From NCBI RefSeq assembly GCF_003443895.1, contig NZ_QQOA01000003.1:248001-312000 (forward strand): a DNA stretch of 64,000 nt, given 5' to 3'. Source of the DNA: Paraburkholderia phosphatilytica. Lineage in GTDB: Bacteria; Pseudomonadota; Gammaproteobacteria; Burkholderiales; Burkholderiaceae. A program made the position numbers and the translations under genes. Positions within the stretch are counted from its first letter, which is position 1; each line of letters starts with the position of its first letter. This document shows, in pieces, positions 46,508 to 56,096 of this stretch. Below the pieces are notes generated by a model, which saw only the letters and a list, made by a program, of their open reading frames with translations, was not told the origin of the DNA and made no database searches.

Positions 46508-47821
46508 ATGCAACCGGGACACGCAACACACCGCGCGGCGCCGAAATTTATCGCCGCACGGGCGCTCGCGCTACTGCTCGCATTGGCGCTCGCGGGCTGC
46601 GGCGGCGGTAGCGGAGGAAGCAGCACGACCGCGTCGACACCCGCCGCCCCTTCCCCTGCGGCTTCAGGCACGGGCAGCGGCAGCACCGTCGGCAGCACGG
46701 CCCCGGCAGCCGGCGCATCGACGCCGATCGTCCCGCAATCGACGACCGCCAACGTCCAGCCCATCACCGTCACCACCGCGTCGGGCAGCACGCCGAACAT
46801 GCTGATGACGAGCGTCACGATCTGCGCGCCCGGCACGTCGAACTGCGCGACCATCGGCAACGTGCAGGTCGACACCGGCTCGCAGGGGTTGCGCATCCTC
46901 GCGTCCGCGCTGCCGTCCTCACTCGCGTTGCCCACCGTCGCGGCCGGCAGTTCGGGCGCGCCGGCCGGCGAATGCGCGGTGTTCGCGGGCGGCTACGCAT
47001 GGGGCGCCGTGCGCGCGGCCGACGTCAAACTCGCCGGCGAACTCGCGGCCGCGACGCCGGTGCAGGTGATCGCCGACGCAACGCTGCCCACCGTGCCGTC
47101 CGACTGCGCGGCTTCCGGACGCGCGATGCAGACCGCGTCGGGACTGCGTGCGAACGGCATTCTCGGCATCGGGCTCTTCAGCGCGGATTGCGGCGGCGGC
47201 TGCATCGTGTCCGCGCTGCCGCGCTGGTACTACAGCTGCCCGTCCGGCGGAGCCTGCACGGCGACGGCGCAGCCGCTCGCGCAGCAGGTGACCAATCCGG
47301 TCAGCGCGTTCGCGTCCCACAACAACGGCGTGGTGATCGATCTCCCCGCGATTGGCGACAACGGCGCGGCGACCGTGAACGGCTCGCTGATCTTCGGCAT
47401 CGGCACCCAGGCCGACAACGCGATGGGCAGCGCGACCGTGCTGACCACCAACAGCAGCGGCTACGTGACGACGGTCACGAACGGTGCAACGTACTCGCAA
47501 AGCTTCATCGACAGCGGCTCGAACGGCCTCTTCTTCGGCAGCGGCGTGATGCCGGCCTGCGGCGTCTGGTACTGCCCGACTTCGCCGCAGACCTTCGCGT
47601 CCACGCTCACGGGCGTGAACCGCGCGAGCGCGTCGCTGTCGTTCGACGTGACCAGTTCGACGACGCTCTTCGCGACCTCGAACGCCGCGTTCGACAACCT
47701 CGCGGGCTCGGGCGGCAACACATTCGATTGGGGGTTGCCGTTCTTCTTCGGCCGGCCGGTCTACGCCGCCATCGAGGCGAGCGTCACCCCGGCCGGGAAC
47801 GGCCCGTTCTACGCGTTCTGA
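46508..47821 (+). CDS. DUF3443 lipoprotein with pepsin-like Asp motifs
   Basis: 437 aa. Lipobox LALAGCGGG, then a Ser/Thr/Ala/Pro linker to about residue 85. The DUF3443 domain follows. Two motifs stand out: VQVDTGSQGLRI with D122 and FIDSGSNGLFF with D335, 213 residues apart, matching the paired hydrophobic-D-T/S-G-S motifs of pepsin-type aspartic proteases. Three disulfide-prone Cys regions (CAPGTSNC, CGGGC, CPSGGAC, CGVWYC) fit an exported protein. Protease activity is inference from the motifs. AGGAG precedes the ATG. Confidence 0.87.
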   Translation: MQPGHATHRAAPKFIAARALALLLALALAGCGGGSGGSSTTASTPAAPSPAASGTGSGSTVGSTAPAAGASTPIVPQSTTANVQPITVTTASGSTPNMLMTSVTICAPGTSNCATIGNVQVDTGSQGLRILASALPSSLALPTVAAGSSGAPAGECAVFAGGYAWGAVRAADVKLAGELAAATPVQVIADATLPTVPSDCAASGRAMQTASGLRANGILGIGLFSADCGGGCIVSALPRWYYSCPSGGACTATAQPLAQQVTNPVSAFASHNNGVVIDLPAIGDNGAATVNGSLIFGIGTQADNAMGSATVLTTNSSGYVTTVTNGATYSQSFIDSGSNGLFFGSGVMPACGVWYCPTSPQTFASTLTGVNRASASLSFDVTSSTTLFATSNAAFDNLAGSGGNTFDWGLPFFFGRPVYAAIEASVTPAGNGPFYAF

Positions 47822-47860
47822 CTGGATTGGCACGGCCGGCGGGCAAACCCGCCACCGCGC

Positions 47861-48460
47861 TTACTGGTCGGCGTCCGAAGCCGGAGCCGCCGGCGCCTTG
47901 GCATACTCGGCAGGCGCGAGCCAATGGAAGGACGACAGCGTCTTGCCATCGAACTCGCATTCGCCCGCGACGGCGGTCGTCACTTTCTTCTTTTTCTTGA
48001 GGAACGACAGCAGACCCGTGTTCGCGCCCGAATCCGCGGCCGCCGCGGCGTTCATCTCCGACGCGGAGTTCGCGGTGAGTCCCGAACTGCTGTAACCGCC
48101 CGCCGGCGCGTTGAACGCCGGCGCCGCGGGAGCGGCCGCGGTTGCCGCCGGCGCCGATGCCGCGTGCGGCGCGGAAGCCGACGTGGCCGTGGCCGCGCTC
48201 GCGCCTGCCGGATGCGCCGCCGTGACCAGTTGCCCTTCGACGAGCCCCTCGACGACGACGCGCGACCCGTCGATGCCCGCGCCGGTATGCGTGACCTTCA
48301 GCGGCAGCTCGGTCTTTTCCGCGAGCGCGTCGCGCAACGCGTGCTCGCAGCTCGACGTATTGCTCAACGGGTTGACGACGGCGGCGCAACCCGCCGCGAG
48401 CAGGGCCGCGAGGCCGGCCGCGGCGGTCAGACCGCCGGCGCGAAGCGTACGAATGTTCAT
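47861..48460 (-). CDS. Lipoprotein of unknown function
   Basis: 199 aa from ATG 48460 (MNIRTLRAGGLTAAAGL); a 10-codon longer frame is possible. Lipobox ALLAAGC, then a small N-terminal domain (SCEHALRDALAEKTELPLKV...GSRVVVEGLVEGQLV), an Ala/Ser/Thr/Pro-rich linker of about 70 residues, and a C-terminal part with LLSFLKKKKKVTTAVAGECEFDGKTLSSF. No named family recognised. It is convergent with the DUF3443 gene and downstream of emrB by 67 bp. Confidence 0.6.
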   Translation of the reverse strand: MNIRTLRAGGLTAAAGLAALLAAGCAAVVNPLSNTSSCEHALRDALAEKTELPLKVTHTGAGIDGSRVVVEGLVEGQLVTAAHPAGASAATATSASAPHAASAPAATAAAPAAPAFNAPAGGYSSSGLTANSASEMNAAAAADSGANTGLLSFLKKKKKVTTAVAGECEFDGKTLSSFHWLAPAEYAKAPAAPASDADQ

Positions 48461-48527
48461 GACGAAGCCCGAATCCAGATCGACGGGCATTGTAGCCCAG
48501 CGCCCGCGCGAACTGCGGCACGGTAGC

Positions 48528-50069
48528 TCAATCCACTGCGGCGTGCGTGAGCGTCTTGTCGTCCGGCATCGAGCGCGCGGGACGAATCAACAGGAGCAGC
48601 GGCATCACGCAGAGCGTCGCGACGAACATCAGCTTGAAATCATTCAGGTACGCGATCATCGACGCCTGCGCGGTAATCGACTGGTTCAGCAGCGCGACGT
48701 CGACGCGCGTGCCCGCGGCCAGCACCTGCTGCACCGCCGGATTGAACGGCGTGACGTTCGCCGCCAGATCCGCGTGCGCGATCTGCGTGCCGCGCGTCAT
48801 CATCGTCTGCACGATCGAGATGCCGATACTGCTGCCGATATTGCGCATCAGGCTGTAGGTCGCGGTGCCGTCCGCGCGCAACGCGGGCGTCAAGGTAGAG
48901 AACGTCAGCGCGCTCAACGGCACGAACACGAGCCCGAGCCCGAAACCCTGCACGAGCCCGGGCCACACGATGTCCGACTCCTTCAGCACGATCGTGTACT
49001 GCATCATCTGCCAGAGCGCGAACGCGGAGATCACGAAGCCCATCAATAGCAGCAGCCGCGCGTCGGTACGCTTCAGCATCCTGCCCGCGATCAACATCGC
49101 GATCATCGTGCCGGCGCCGCTCGGCGCGGTGACGAGGCCCGTCGTGGCGACCGGATAACCCATCAGGTTCTGCAGCATCGGCGGCAGCAGCGCGCGCGTC
49201 GCGTACATCACCGCGCCGACGACGAAGATGAAGCACACGCCGGTCGCGAAATTGCGGTCCTTCAGGAGCTGATAGCGGAAGAACGTGTTCGGCCCCGACG
49301 TCGCGGTATGCACGATGAAGAACAGGAAGCTCAGCACCGCGACCAGCATCTCGATGCGGATTTCGAGCGAGCCGAACCAGTCGAGCTGCTCGCCGCGATC
49401 GAGCAGCGCCTGCAGCGCGCCGATCGCGAGGCCGAGCGTGACGAAGCCGAATACGTCGAACTTCGCGTCGTGCTTCGTCTCGCGCTTCGGCAGGAACGTG
49501 AGCACGCCGAAGAGCGCAAACGCGCCGATCGGCACGTTGATGAAGAACACCCAGCGCCAGTTGTAGCTGTCGGTGAGCCAGCCGCCCAGCGTCGGCCCGA
49601 GAATCGGCCCGACCATCACGCCCATGCCCCACACCGCCATCGCCTGCCCCTGCTTCTCGCGCGGGTTGATGTCGAGCAGGATGGATTGCGACAGCGGCAC
49701 GAGCGCCGCGCCGAACACGCCTTGCAACAAGCGCGAGCCGATGATCTGCACGAGCGTTTCCGACAGGCCGCACAACGCCGACGCGATCGTGAAGCCCGCG
49801 ATCGAAATGGCCAGCAGCTTCTTCACCGTGAGACGGTCGGACAGCCAGCCGGTGAGCGGCGTCGCGATCGCCGCGGCGACGATGTACGACGTGAGCACCC
49901 AGGTGATTTCATCCTGCGACGCGGACAGCGTGCCCTGCATATGCGGCAGCGCGACGTTGGCGATCGTGCTGTCGAGCGTCTGGATCAGCGTGGCGAGCAT
50001 GATCGAGACCGTGATCATGCCGCGATTGAGCGGTGCGGCAGAACCACCCGGCGTCGGGGCTGCGGACAT
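48528..50069 (-). CDS. EmrB/QacA-type multidrug exporter (DHA2)
   Basis: 513 aa, 14 membrane segments. DHA2 markers: LIQTLDSTIANVALPHMQG in TM1, GWLSDRLTVKKLL in loop 2-3, motif C GPILGPTLGGWL in TM5, and FFINVPIG in the following segment. EmrB-like, proton-driven. No EmrA membrane-fusion or outer-membrane gene is adjacent. A MarR gene lies divergently with a palindromic site between, the usual control of such pumps. Confidence 0.9.
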   Translation of the reverse strand: MSAAPTPGGSAAPLNRGMITVSIMLATLIQTLDSTIANVALPHMQGTLSASQDEITWVLTSYIVAAAIATPLTGWLSDRLTVKKLLAISIAGFTIASALCGLSETLVQIIGSRLLQGVFGAALVPLSQSILLDINPREKQGQAMAVWGMGVMVGPILGPTLGGWLTDSYNWRWVFFINVPIGAFALFGVLTFLPKRETKHDAKFDVFGFVTLGLAIGALQALLDRGEQLDWFGSLEIRIEMLVAVLSFLFFIVHTATSGPNTFFRYQLLKDRNFATGVCFIFVVGAVMYATRALLPPMLQNLMGYPVATTGLVTAPSGAGTMIAMLIAGRMLKRTDARLLLLMGFVISAFALWQMMQYTIVLKESDIVWPGLVQGFGLGLVFVPLSALTFSTLTPALRADGTATYSLMRNIGSSIGISIVQTMMTRGTQIAHADLAANVTPFNPAVQQVLAAGTRVDVALLNQSITAQASMIAYLNDFKLMFVATLCVMPLLLLIRPARSMPDDKTLTHAAVD

Positions 50070-50096
50070 GGCGAGAAGAGTGGGAGACGAAATTAG

Positions 50097-50108
50097 TAAG
50101 CATGCTTA
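50097..50108. promoter_or_regulatory. MarR-type operator between emrB and marR
   Basis: TAAGCATGCTTA is a perfect 12-bp palindrome inside an AT-rich stretch, 28 bp upstream of the emrB start and in the marR-emrB divergent gap. Its position over the emrB promoter suits repression by the adjacent MarR protein. Confidence 0.65.
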
Positions 50109-50240
50109 TTATACGGACGGCGTAAGCTGTGGCAAGAAAACTGCGCACAGGCCGACGCGAAATCGGCATCTTTGCCACGCCTGTCCAACGCGTGCGACCT
50201 GCTGGTATGCTCCGGCGCACGCTCCTGACCGTTATCCGCG

Positions 50241-50684
50241 ATGAACTACGACCTCGAAAAACGCTTCGGCTTCTTGATCTCCGACGTCGGCCGGCTGTCC
50301 GGCAAACGCTTCGACGATCTCGCCCGCGCGTCGCTCGAACTCACGCGCGCGCAATGCCGCGTGCTCGCGTATCTGTCCCACTTCGGCAACGTGAACCAGG
50401 CGCGGCTCGCGGAAATGCTCGAGATCGCGCCGATCTCGGCGGGGCGGCTGCTGGACCGGATGGAGGAAGGCGGCTGGGTGGAGCGCCCGGCGAATCCGGA
50501 CGACCGGCGCGAACGGCGCGTGACGCTCACGCAGAAAGCCGAACAGGCGCTCGGCGCCGCGCGACGAGTGGGTGACGAAGTCGCGGCCGAAGCGCTGGAG
50601 GGTTTCAGCGCCGAAGAGGCGGATCAGCTGATCGACATGCTGCGGCGGGTGCGCGGCAATCTGGGCAAGCTGGTGGACCGCTAA
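50241..50684 (+). CDS. MarR-family regulator
   Basis: 147 aa. Winged-helix HTH: LTRAQCRVLAYLSHFGNVNQ, RLAEMLEIAPISAGRLLDRMEEGGWVER with the DDRRERRVTLT wing, and dimerisation helices at both ends. MarR proteins repress drug-efflux genes and are released by phenolic or antibiotic ligands. Divergent from emrB with the TAAGCATGCTTA palindrome between; likely controls emrB and possibly itself. Confidence 0.9.
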   Translation: MNYDLEKRFGFLISDVGRLSGKRFDDLARASLELTRAQCRVLAYLSHFGNVNQARLAEMLEIAPISAGRLLDRMEEGGWVERPANPDDRRERRVTLTQKAEQALGAARRVGDEVAAEALEGFSAEEADQLIDMLRRVRGNLGKLVDR

Positions 50685-50697
50685 ACCGCACGGCCCG

Positions 50698-52131
50698 TCA
50701 CGCTCCTGCCGGCTCCTCTTCCGTTTCGCCCGTCTTGCCGCGCTTGCCGCGCGAAATCTCTTCGCCCGCGTGCGGCGACAGACGCCGCGTGATCGGGATC
50801 GATGCGAACGAACACAGCCCCACGACGAGAAACGCCGGCCAGAAGTCGGACCACCTGACGATCGTATGGCCGTTCAGGTCGCGCGTGATCTGCAGCACGA
50901 TGCCCGCGATCGTCACGCCAAGACCCAGCGAAATCTGCTGCACGACGCTGCCGAGACTCGTCGCGCGGCCGACGTCGCGCGATTCGATGTCCGCGTAGAT
51001 CATCGAGTTGAGGCTCGTGAACTGCAGCGCCGGGAAAAAGCCGCCGAGCAGCACGACGAGCCAGATCACCCAGGTCGGCGTGCCGGGAAAGAACAGCCCG
51101 CACGCGGCAATCGCGATGCCCGAGAACGCGGCGTTCCACATCAGCACCGCGCGAAAGCCGAAGCGATGCAGCACGCGCGATGCGAGCGTACGCATGAACA
51201 TGCCGCCGAACGCGGACGCGCAGGTGATCAGGCCGGACTGGAACGCGCTCATCCCATGCCCCTCCTGCAGCACGAGCGGCAGCAGGAACGGCACCGCGCC
51301 CAGCCCGATGCGAAACAGCGAGCCGCCCATCACACTGGCCTGGAACGTCGGCACTTTCAGAAAGCGCAGGTCGAGCAGCGGCCGTTCGGCGCGCTGCGCG
51401 TACAGCGTGTAGACCGCGAGCATCACGAGACCGGCGAGCGTCATCACGGCCGCGGTTTCGCCCGATGCCAGTTCGCCCCCGACGAGCGACAGCCCGAGCA
51501 GGAACAGCGACGCGCCGCCCGCGGACAGCACGAAGCCGGTCCAGTCGAGCGGACCGGGATACGGTTCGCGCGTGTTGCGGATGTGCTTGTTGGTGAGCCA
51601 GATGCCGAGGATGCCGATCGGGATGTTGATGAAGAAGATCAGCCGCCAGTGCAGATAGGTCGTGATGAAGCCGCCGAGCAGCGGCCCCGCGGCCGGCCCG
51701 AGCATCGCGGGTACGCTCAGGTAGTTCATCGCGCGGATGAAGTCCGCGCGCTCGACCACGCGAAAGATGATGATGCGGCCGACCGGCACCATCATCGCAC
51801 CGCCCACGCCCTGGATGAAACGCGCGACCGTGAAGGTGGCGAGCGACGTGGACGCCGCGCACAGCAGCGAGCCGCCGATGAAGATGCCGATTGCCGTGCG
51901 GAAGATGGTGCGGGCGCCGAAGCGGTCGGCGAACCAGCCGCACACCGGAATGAACACGCCGAGGCCGAGCACGTAGCTCGTGACCGCGATCTTCAGCGTG
52001 ACCGGATCGCGGCCGAATGCGCGCGCCATTTCGGGGAGTGCCGTGACGATCACGTTGGCATCCACGGCCTCCATGAACATCGCGCAGGCGACGATGACGG
52101 GGGCGATGAAAGCCTTCAGATCACGCAGCAT
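50698..52131 (-). CDS. DHA2-family MFS drug transporter
   Basis: 477 aa, 14 membrane segments. MFMEAVDANVIVTALPEM in TM1, GWFADRFGARTIF in loop 2-3, motif C LGPAAGPLLGGFI in TM5 and IFFINIPIG after it. The C-terminal tail is basic then acidic (EEISRGKRGKTGETEEE). Convergent with marR, 13 bp apart, and divergent from the TonB receptor by 270 bp. Substrate unknown. Confidence 0.88.
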   Translation of the reverse strand: MLRDLKAFIAPVIVACAMFMEAVDANVIVTALPEMARAFGRDPVTLKIAVTSYVLGLGVFIPVCGWFADRFGARTIFRTAIGIFIGGSLLCAASTSLATFTVARFIQGVGGAMMVPVGRIIIFRVVERADFIRAMNYLSVPAMLGPAAGPLLGGFITTYLHWRLIFFINIPIGILGIWLTNKHIRNTREPYPGPLDWTGFVLSAGGASLFLLGLSLVGGELASGETAAVMTLAGLVMLAVYTLYAQRAERPLLDLRFLKVPTFQASVMGGSLFRIGLGAVPFLLPLVLQEGHGMSAFQSGLITCASAFGGMFMRTLASRVLHRFGFRAVLMWNAAFSGIAIAACGLFFPGTPTWVIWLVVLLGGFFPALQFTSLNSMIYADIESRDVGRATSLGSVVQQISLGLGVTIAGIVLQITRDLNGHTIVRWSDFWPAFLVVGLCSFASIPITRRLSPHAGEEISRGKRGKTGETEEEPAGA

Positions 52132-52337
52132 GGGGCGGCACGCGCTCGCTATTCGAAATGGGCGAGCCGCGATTATCGCACCGATGCCGTGCGTCGCGCA
52201 GTCACGATTGCAGTTTCATTGGCCGGCCACATGCGCTGACGGATGTCGCCGACCAGCCGCTCGACCCCTCACCCGCCTGCGTCGCGGCCACCCTCTCGAT
52301 CACGAAAACGTCGTTGCGAAAACTTTCTTGCCGGCTT

Positions 52338-52360
52338 GAAATGTTATGTTATAACATTTC
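52338..52360. promoter_or_regulatory. Zur box
   Basis: GAAATGTTAT, three bases (GTT), ATAACATTTC: a perfect 10+3+10 inverted repeat. This equals the arms of the consensus Zur (zinc uptake regulator) operator described for gammaproteobacteria. It overlaps a candidate promoter (TTGCCG 52328-52333, TATAAC 52350-52355) and is 41 bp upstream of the TonB receptor ATG, so zinc-bound Zur would block transcription. Confidence 0.85.
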
Positions 52361-52401
52361 CGAAGACCACCCTCCCGCATCCAGCAAAGACAACGACAAC
52401 G

Positions 52402-54849
52402 ATGAACCACCGCACGCTTTTGTCCCGCGCCGCGGCGCTGCTGTTCGCCCAGGCGCTTTCGAGCCACGCTTTCGCCGCCGACGGTGCGTCCGTCGATACA
52501 CCCGTCCACCCCGCCGTCAGCCCGACCGTGGCGTCCGCTCCCGCCGGCACGGTGCGCGGCCTCGTCACGGGACGAGACGGCAAACCGGTTGCCCATGCAG
52601 ACGTGACGCTGCGCGATACGCGAACCAGCACGAGCCGCAGCACGACGACCGCCGAAGACGGCCGCTTCTCGTTCGACGGCGTGCCGCGCGGCGCCTACAT
52701 GACCGAAATCGCCGCGCCCGGCTACGCGAACAACGACACCGCGACGACGCTCGACGCGACCCACGGCGTCGCGCTCGACGTCACGCTGTCGTCGGCGTCG
52801 AGCGCGAGCACCAGCACGACGGCCGACGGCACGCTCAACGTGACGGTCACCGCGCAGCGCCTCGACCGCGCGCGCAACGGGCTGTCGCCGGAGACCGGCA
52901 GCAGCGTGTACCGCATCGGCGAAAAGGACATCGAGGCGATGCCGCAAGGCGAGAACACGCCGCTCAACCAGGTGCTGCTGCAGGCGCCCGGCGTCGCGAA
53001 CGACTCGTACGGTCAGCTGCACGTGCGCGGCGACCACGCGGACCTGCAGTACCGGATCAACGGCATCATCGTGCCGGAGCCGATCAGCGGCTTCGGCCAG
53101 TCGTTCGATACGCGGATCATCGATCAGGTGAGCCTGATCACGGGCGCGCTGCCCGCCGAGTACGGCTACCGCACCGCGGGTATCGTCGATATCCGCACGA
53201 AATCCGGCGATGCGAGCAACGGCCAGAGCGGCGGCTCCATCGACGTGTACGGCGGCTCGCATCAAACCATCCAGACGAGCGCCGACGTGTTCGGTTCGAG
53301 CGGCGCGCTCAGCTACTACTTCACCGGCTCGCTCGGCGAGAACAACCTCGGCATCGAAGCGCCGACGAGCGACGGCAGCCCGCTGCACGATCACACGCGC
53401 CAGGGCGACGGCTTCGGCTACCTGTCGTATCTGCTGAACCCGTTCACGCGCGTGAGCGTGATGTTCGGCGCGACCTCGAATCAGTTCGAGCTGCCGAACA
53501 CACCCGGCCTGCCGACGAACTTCACGCTGAACGGCAGCTCGACGTTCAACTCGGCGAACCTGAACGAAACGCAGTCGGAGCTGAACAACTTCGCGCTCGT
53601 CGCGCTGCAGGGCACGAACGGCGATGCGCTCGACTATCAGGTGGCGTTCTTCACGCGCTACACGCGCACACAGTTCAATCCGGATCCGGTCGGCGACCTG
53701 ATGTTCAACGGCGTCGCGTCGACCGACTTCCACAGCAACCAGGCGAACGGCGTGCAGGCCGACACCACCTGGCGCCTGGGCGACAACCACACGTTGCGCG
53801 CGGGCATCTGGTTCCAGCAGGAGCACGCGGTGTTCGACGACAGCGTCGCGGTGTTCCCCGCCGATGCCGACGGGAATCAACTTTCAGACGTGCCGTTCAA
53901 CATCAACGACGCGGCCAGCAAGACCGGCTATCTGACGAGCGCGTACGTGCAGGACGAATGGAAGCTCTCGGACAAGCTGACGCTGAACTACGGCGTGCGC
54001 TACGACAAGATGAACGAGTACGTGAGCGTGAGCCAGCTGAGCCCGCGCATCGGCATCGTCTGGCAGCCGACCAGTGCGACCACCTTCCACGCCGGCTACG
54101 CGCGCTACTTCACGCCGCCCGCGTTCGAGCTCGTGTCGGATTCCACGATCAGCCGCTTCAACGGCACGACCAACCAGAGCGCCGTCACGCAGAACGACCC
54201 GGTGCAGCCGGAGCGCGATCACTACTTCGACATCGGCGTATCGCAGCGGCTCACGCCGGCGCTCACCGTGGGGCTCGACGCGTATTACAAGAAGGCCACG
54301 CAACTGCTCGACGAAGGCCAGTTCGGCGCCGCGCTGATCTACACGCCGTTCAACTATGCGGAAGGACACGTATACGGCGTGGAGTTCACGACCAACTACC
54401 GGCAGGGCAACGTGTCCGCGTATCTGAACGTTGCATACAGCCGCGCGGAAGGCACGAACGTCGACTCGGCGCAGTTCAATTTCTCGCCGGACGAGCTCGC
54501 GTACATCGCGAACCACTACGTCTATCTCGATCACGACCAGCGCATCACCGCGTCGTTCGGCGGTTCATATACGCTTGGGCGAACGTTGTTCAGCCTCGAT
54601 GGCATTGTCGGCAGCGGGCTGCGCGCGGGCTTCGCGAATACCGACAAGCTGCCGTGGTACGCGCAGATCAACCTCGGCGTGACGCAGCATTTCCAGGAGC
54701 CGCTGATCGGGAAGTTCGATGCGCGCGTGGTGTTCGTCAACGCGTTCGACCGCGTATACGAGTTGCGCGACGGTTCGGGGATCGGCGTGGGCGCGCCGCA
54801 GTATGGCCCGCAGCGCGCGATCTACGCGGGGCTCACGAAGCACTTCTGA
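52402..54849 (+). CDS. TonB-dependent receptor, Zur-controlled (ZnuD-like role)
   Basis: 815 aa from ATG 52402. Signal peptide (LLFAQALSSHAFA), then a carboxypeptidase-regulatory-like domain (about 50-125: GTVRGLVTGRDGKPVAHADV), a plug domain (PLNQVLLQAPGV, VRGDHADLQYRINGIIVPEP, ALPAEYGYRTAGIVDIRTKSG) and a 22-strand barrel ending in the aromatic KHF. Outer-membrane uptake by the TonB system. The upstream Zur box points to zinc or a zinc chelate as substrate. HDH within SPLHDHTRQGDG is one possible surface metal site. Convergent with a NicO/DUF1007 pair. Confidence 0.88.
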   Translation: MNHRTLLSRAAALLFAQALSSHAFAADGASVDTPVHPAVSPTVASAPAGTVRGLVTGRDGKPVAHADVTLRDTRTSTSRSTTTAEDGRFSFDGVPRGAYMTEIAAPGYANNDTATTLDATHGVALDVTLSSASSASTSTTADGTLNVTVTAQRLDRARNGLSPETGSSVYRIGEKDIEAMPQGENTPLNQVLLQAPGVANDSYGQLHVRGDHADLQYRINGIIVPEPISGFGQSFDTRIIDQVSLITGALPAEYGYRTAGIVDIRTKSGDASNGQSGGSIDVYGGSHQTIQTSADVFGSSGALSYYFTGSLGENNLGIEAPTSDGSPLHDHTRQGDGFGYLSYLLNPFTRVSVMFGATSNQFELPNTPGLPTNFTLNGSSTFNSANLNETQSELNNFALVALQGTNGDALDYQVAFFTRYTRTQFNPDPVGDLMFNGVASTDFHSNQANGVQADTTWRLGDNHTLRAGIWFQQEHAVFDDSVAVFPADADGNQLSDVPFNINDAASKTGYLTSAYVQDEWKLSDKLTLNYGVRYDKMNEYVSVSQLSPRIGIVWQPTSATTFHAGYARYFTPPAFELVSDSTISRFNGTTNQSAVTQNDPVQPERDHYFDIGVSQRLTPALTVGLDAYYKKATQLLDEGQFGAALIYTPFNYAEGHVYGVEFTTNYRQGNVSAYLNVAYSRAEGTNVDSAQFNFSPDELAYIANHYVYLDHDQRITASFGGSYTLGRTLFSLDGIVGSGLRAGFANTDKLPWYAQINLGVTQHFQEPLIGKFDARVVFVNAFDRVYELRDGSGIGVGAPQYGPQRAIYAGLTKHF

Positions 54850-54858
54850 GTTTTGCGT

Positions 54859-54881
54859 GTGCTCCGTTCGATGCGGAGCAC
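54859..54881. terminator. Hairpin between convergent genes
   Basis: GTGCTCCG (54859-54866) pairs with CGGAGCAC (54874-54881), loop of 7, with GCGT/ACGC partly extending the stem outside. It lies 10 bp past the receptor stop and before the convergent NicO gene stop. Confidence 0.6.
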
Positions 54882-54899
54882 GACACGCGAAAGCAATAA

Positions 54900-56096
54900 T
54901 CAGGTAAGCGTAGGTTCGACATACCCGCCGAGCAGCAACGCAAGCTGCGCGAGCGCGAACAGCACGATCAGCGTCGCGCCCGCAATCGCGACGAAGCGCT
55001 GCGCGCTGCGCACACGCGAGCGATAGCGCAGCGAACGCGCGACCAGCAGCCGGTTCGCGCCGACGCTGCCGAGCCCGACGAGCGTCACCGTCAGCGCGAC
55101 GCCCGCCGCCATCGCGAAGGTCGCGGCAATGCCGATCGATGGCACGTGCGCGCCCACCGACGCAACCAGCACGAAGATCGCGCCCGCGCAGGGCCGCACG
55201 CCGGCGGCGAAACCCGTCGCGAGCAGCTGCGTCCAGGGCGAGCTGTTTGCGCTTGCGCCATCCGCCGTAACCGGAACGGAGCGCGATAGCAGGCCGCGCC
55301 GCTGGTTGCGCGTACGCTGCTGGCTCAGCTTCGCGCCGAGGTAACTGATCTCGCCCGACTCACGCGGCAGTGGCCCCTTCGGCACCAGTTCGATCGCGGT
55401 CGGATCGAAGCAGCAGTCGCGGCGCGTGAGCGACGTCCACAGCGTCCAGCCGCCCGCGATGCACAAGAGCGCATAGCTGACGATCTCGAGCGATTCCGCC
55501 TGCGCCAGCACCCCGCCGACGCCCGCGCGCGCGAGCCACACCGCGCCGATCACCAGCACGATCGCGCTCAGCGCCTGCACGGCGGCGGTCCAGCCGGACA
55601 GCATCAACGCCTGCGCGATACGCGCGTTGCGCGAGCCGAGCCAGGTGCCGACCACGAGCTTGCCGTGCCCCGGCCCGACCGCATGCAGCACCCCATAGCC
55701 GAACGACATCAGAAGCAGCGTGAGCCACTCGCCGGCATTCGCGTCGTGACGGCGTAGTTGTTCCGCTGCATCTTCGATGCGCGCGTTGAGCCGGCCCTGC
55801 CACACGATCGCGGCGAACAGCACCTGGCGCACCGGCTCGGGCAGCACGAATGCGGGCTTCGTTTGAACCGGCGCGGGTGCCTCAGCTGCTGCGCCGGCTC
55901 CGCCTGGTGTCACTGCGGGACGGCCGAACACGTCGACGGCAGGCGCCGCGTTCGTACTGGATGCTGCTGCAGGCGCCACTGGTCGGCCGAACACGTCCAC
56001 CACAGAGGTTGCGGCCAGGGCGACGCCCGATGTCGTTGCAAGTGCGAGTGCGAAGATCACGGCGCACCACCGGCACGATTGAAGAATCGCTAGCAT
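54900..56096 (-). CDS. NicO/RcnA-family metal permease
   Basis: 398 aa from ATG 56096, overlapping the upstream DUF1007 stop by seven bases (coupled translation). The frame is open further upstream but through the DUF1007 gene. N-terminal signal/anchor, a linker with a repeated VDVFGRP motif (two copies), then about seven membrane segments with the family motifs LHAVGPGHGKLVVGTWL and GFAAGVRPCAGAIFVL. NicO members transport Ni2+/Co2+; members paired with DUF1007 are also linked to zinc uptake. Next to a Zur-controlled receptor, zinc is the best guess, and direction (import) is inferred. Confidence 0.82.
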   Translation of the reverse strand: MLAILQSCRWCAVIFALALATTSGVALAATSVVDVFGRPVAPAAASSTNAAPAVDVFGRPAVTPGGAGAAAEAPAPVQTKPAFVLPEPVRQVLFAAIVWQGRLNARIEDAAEQLRRHDANAGEWLTLLLMSFGYGVLHAVGPGHGKLVVGTWLGSRNARIAQALMLSGWTAAVQALSAIVLVIGAVWLARAGVGGVLAQAESLEIVSYALLCIAGGWTLWTSLTRRDCCFDPTAIELVPKGPLPRESGEISYLGAKLSQQRTRNQRRGLLSRSVPVTADGASANSSPWTQLLATGFAAGVRPCAGAIFVLVASVGAHVPSIGIAATFAMAAGVALTVTLVGLGSVGANRLLVARSLRYRSRVRSAQRFVAIAGATLIVLFALAQLALLLGGYVEPTLT

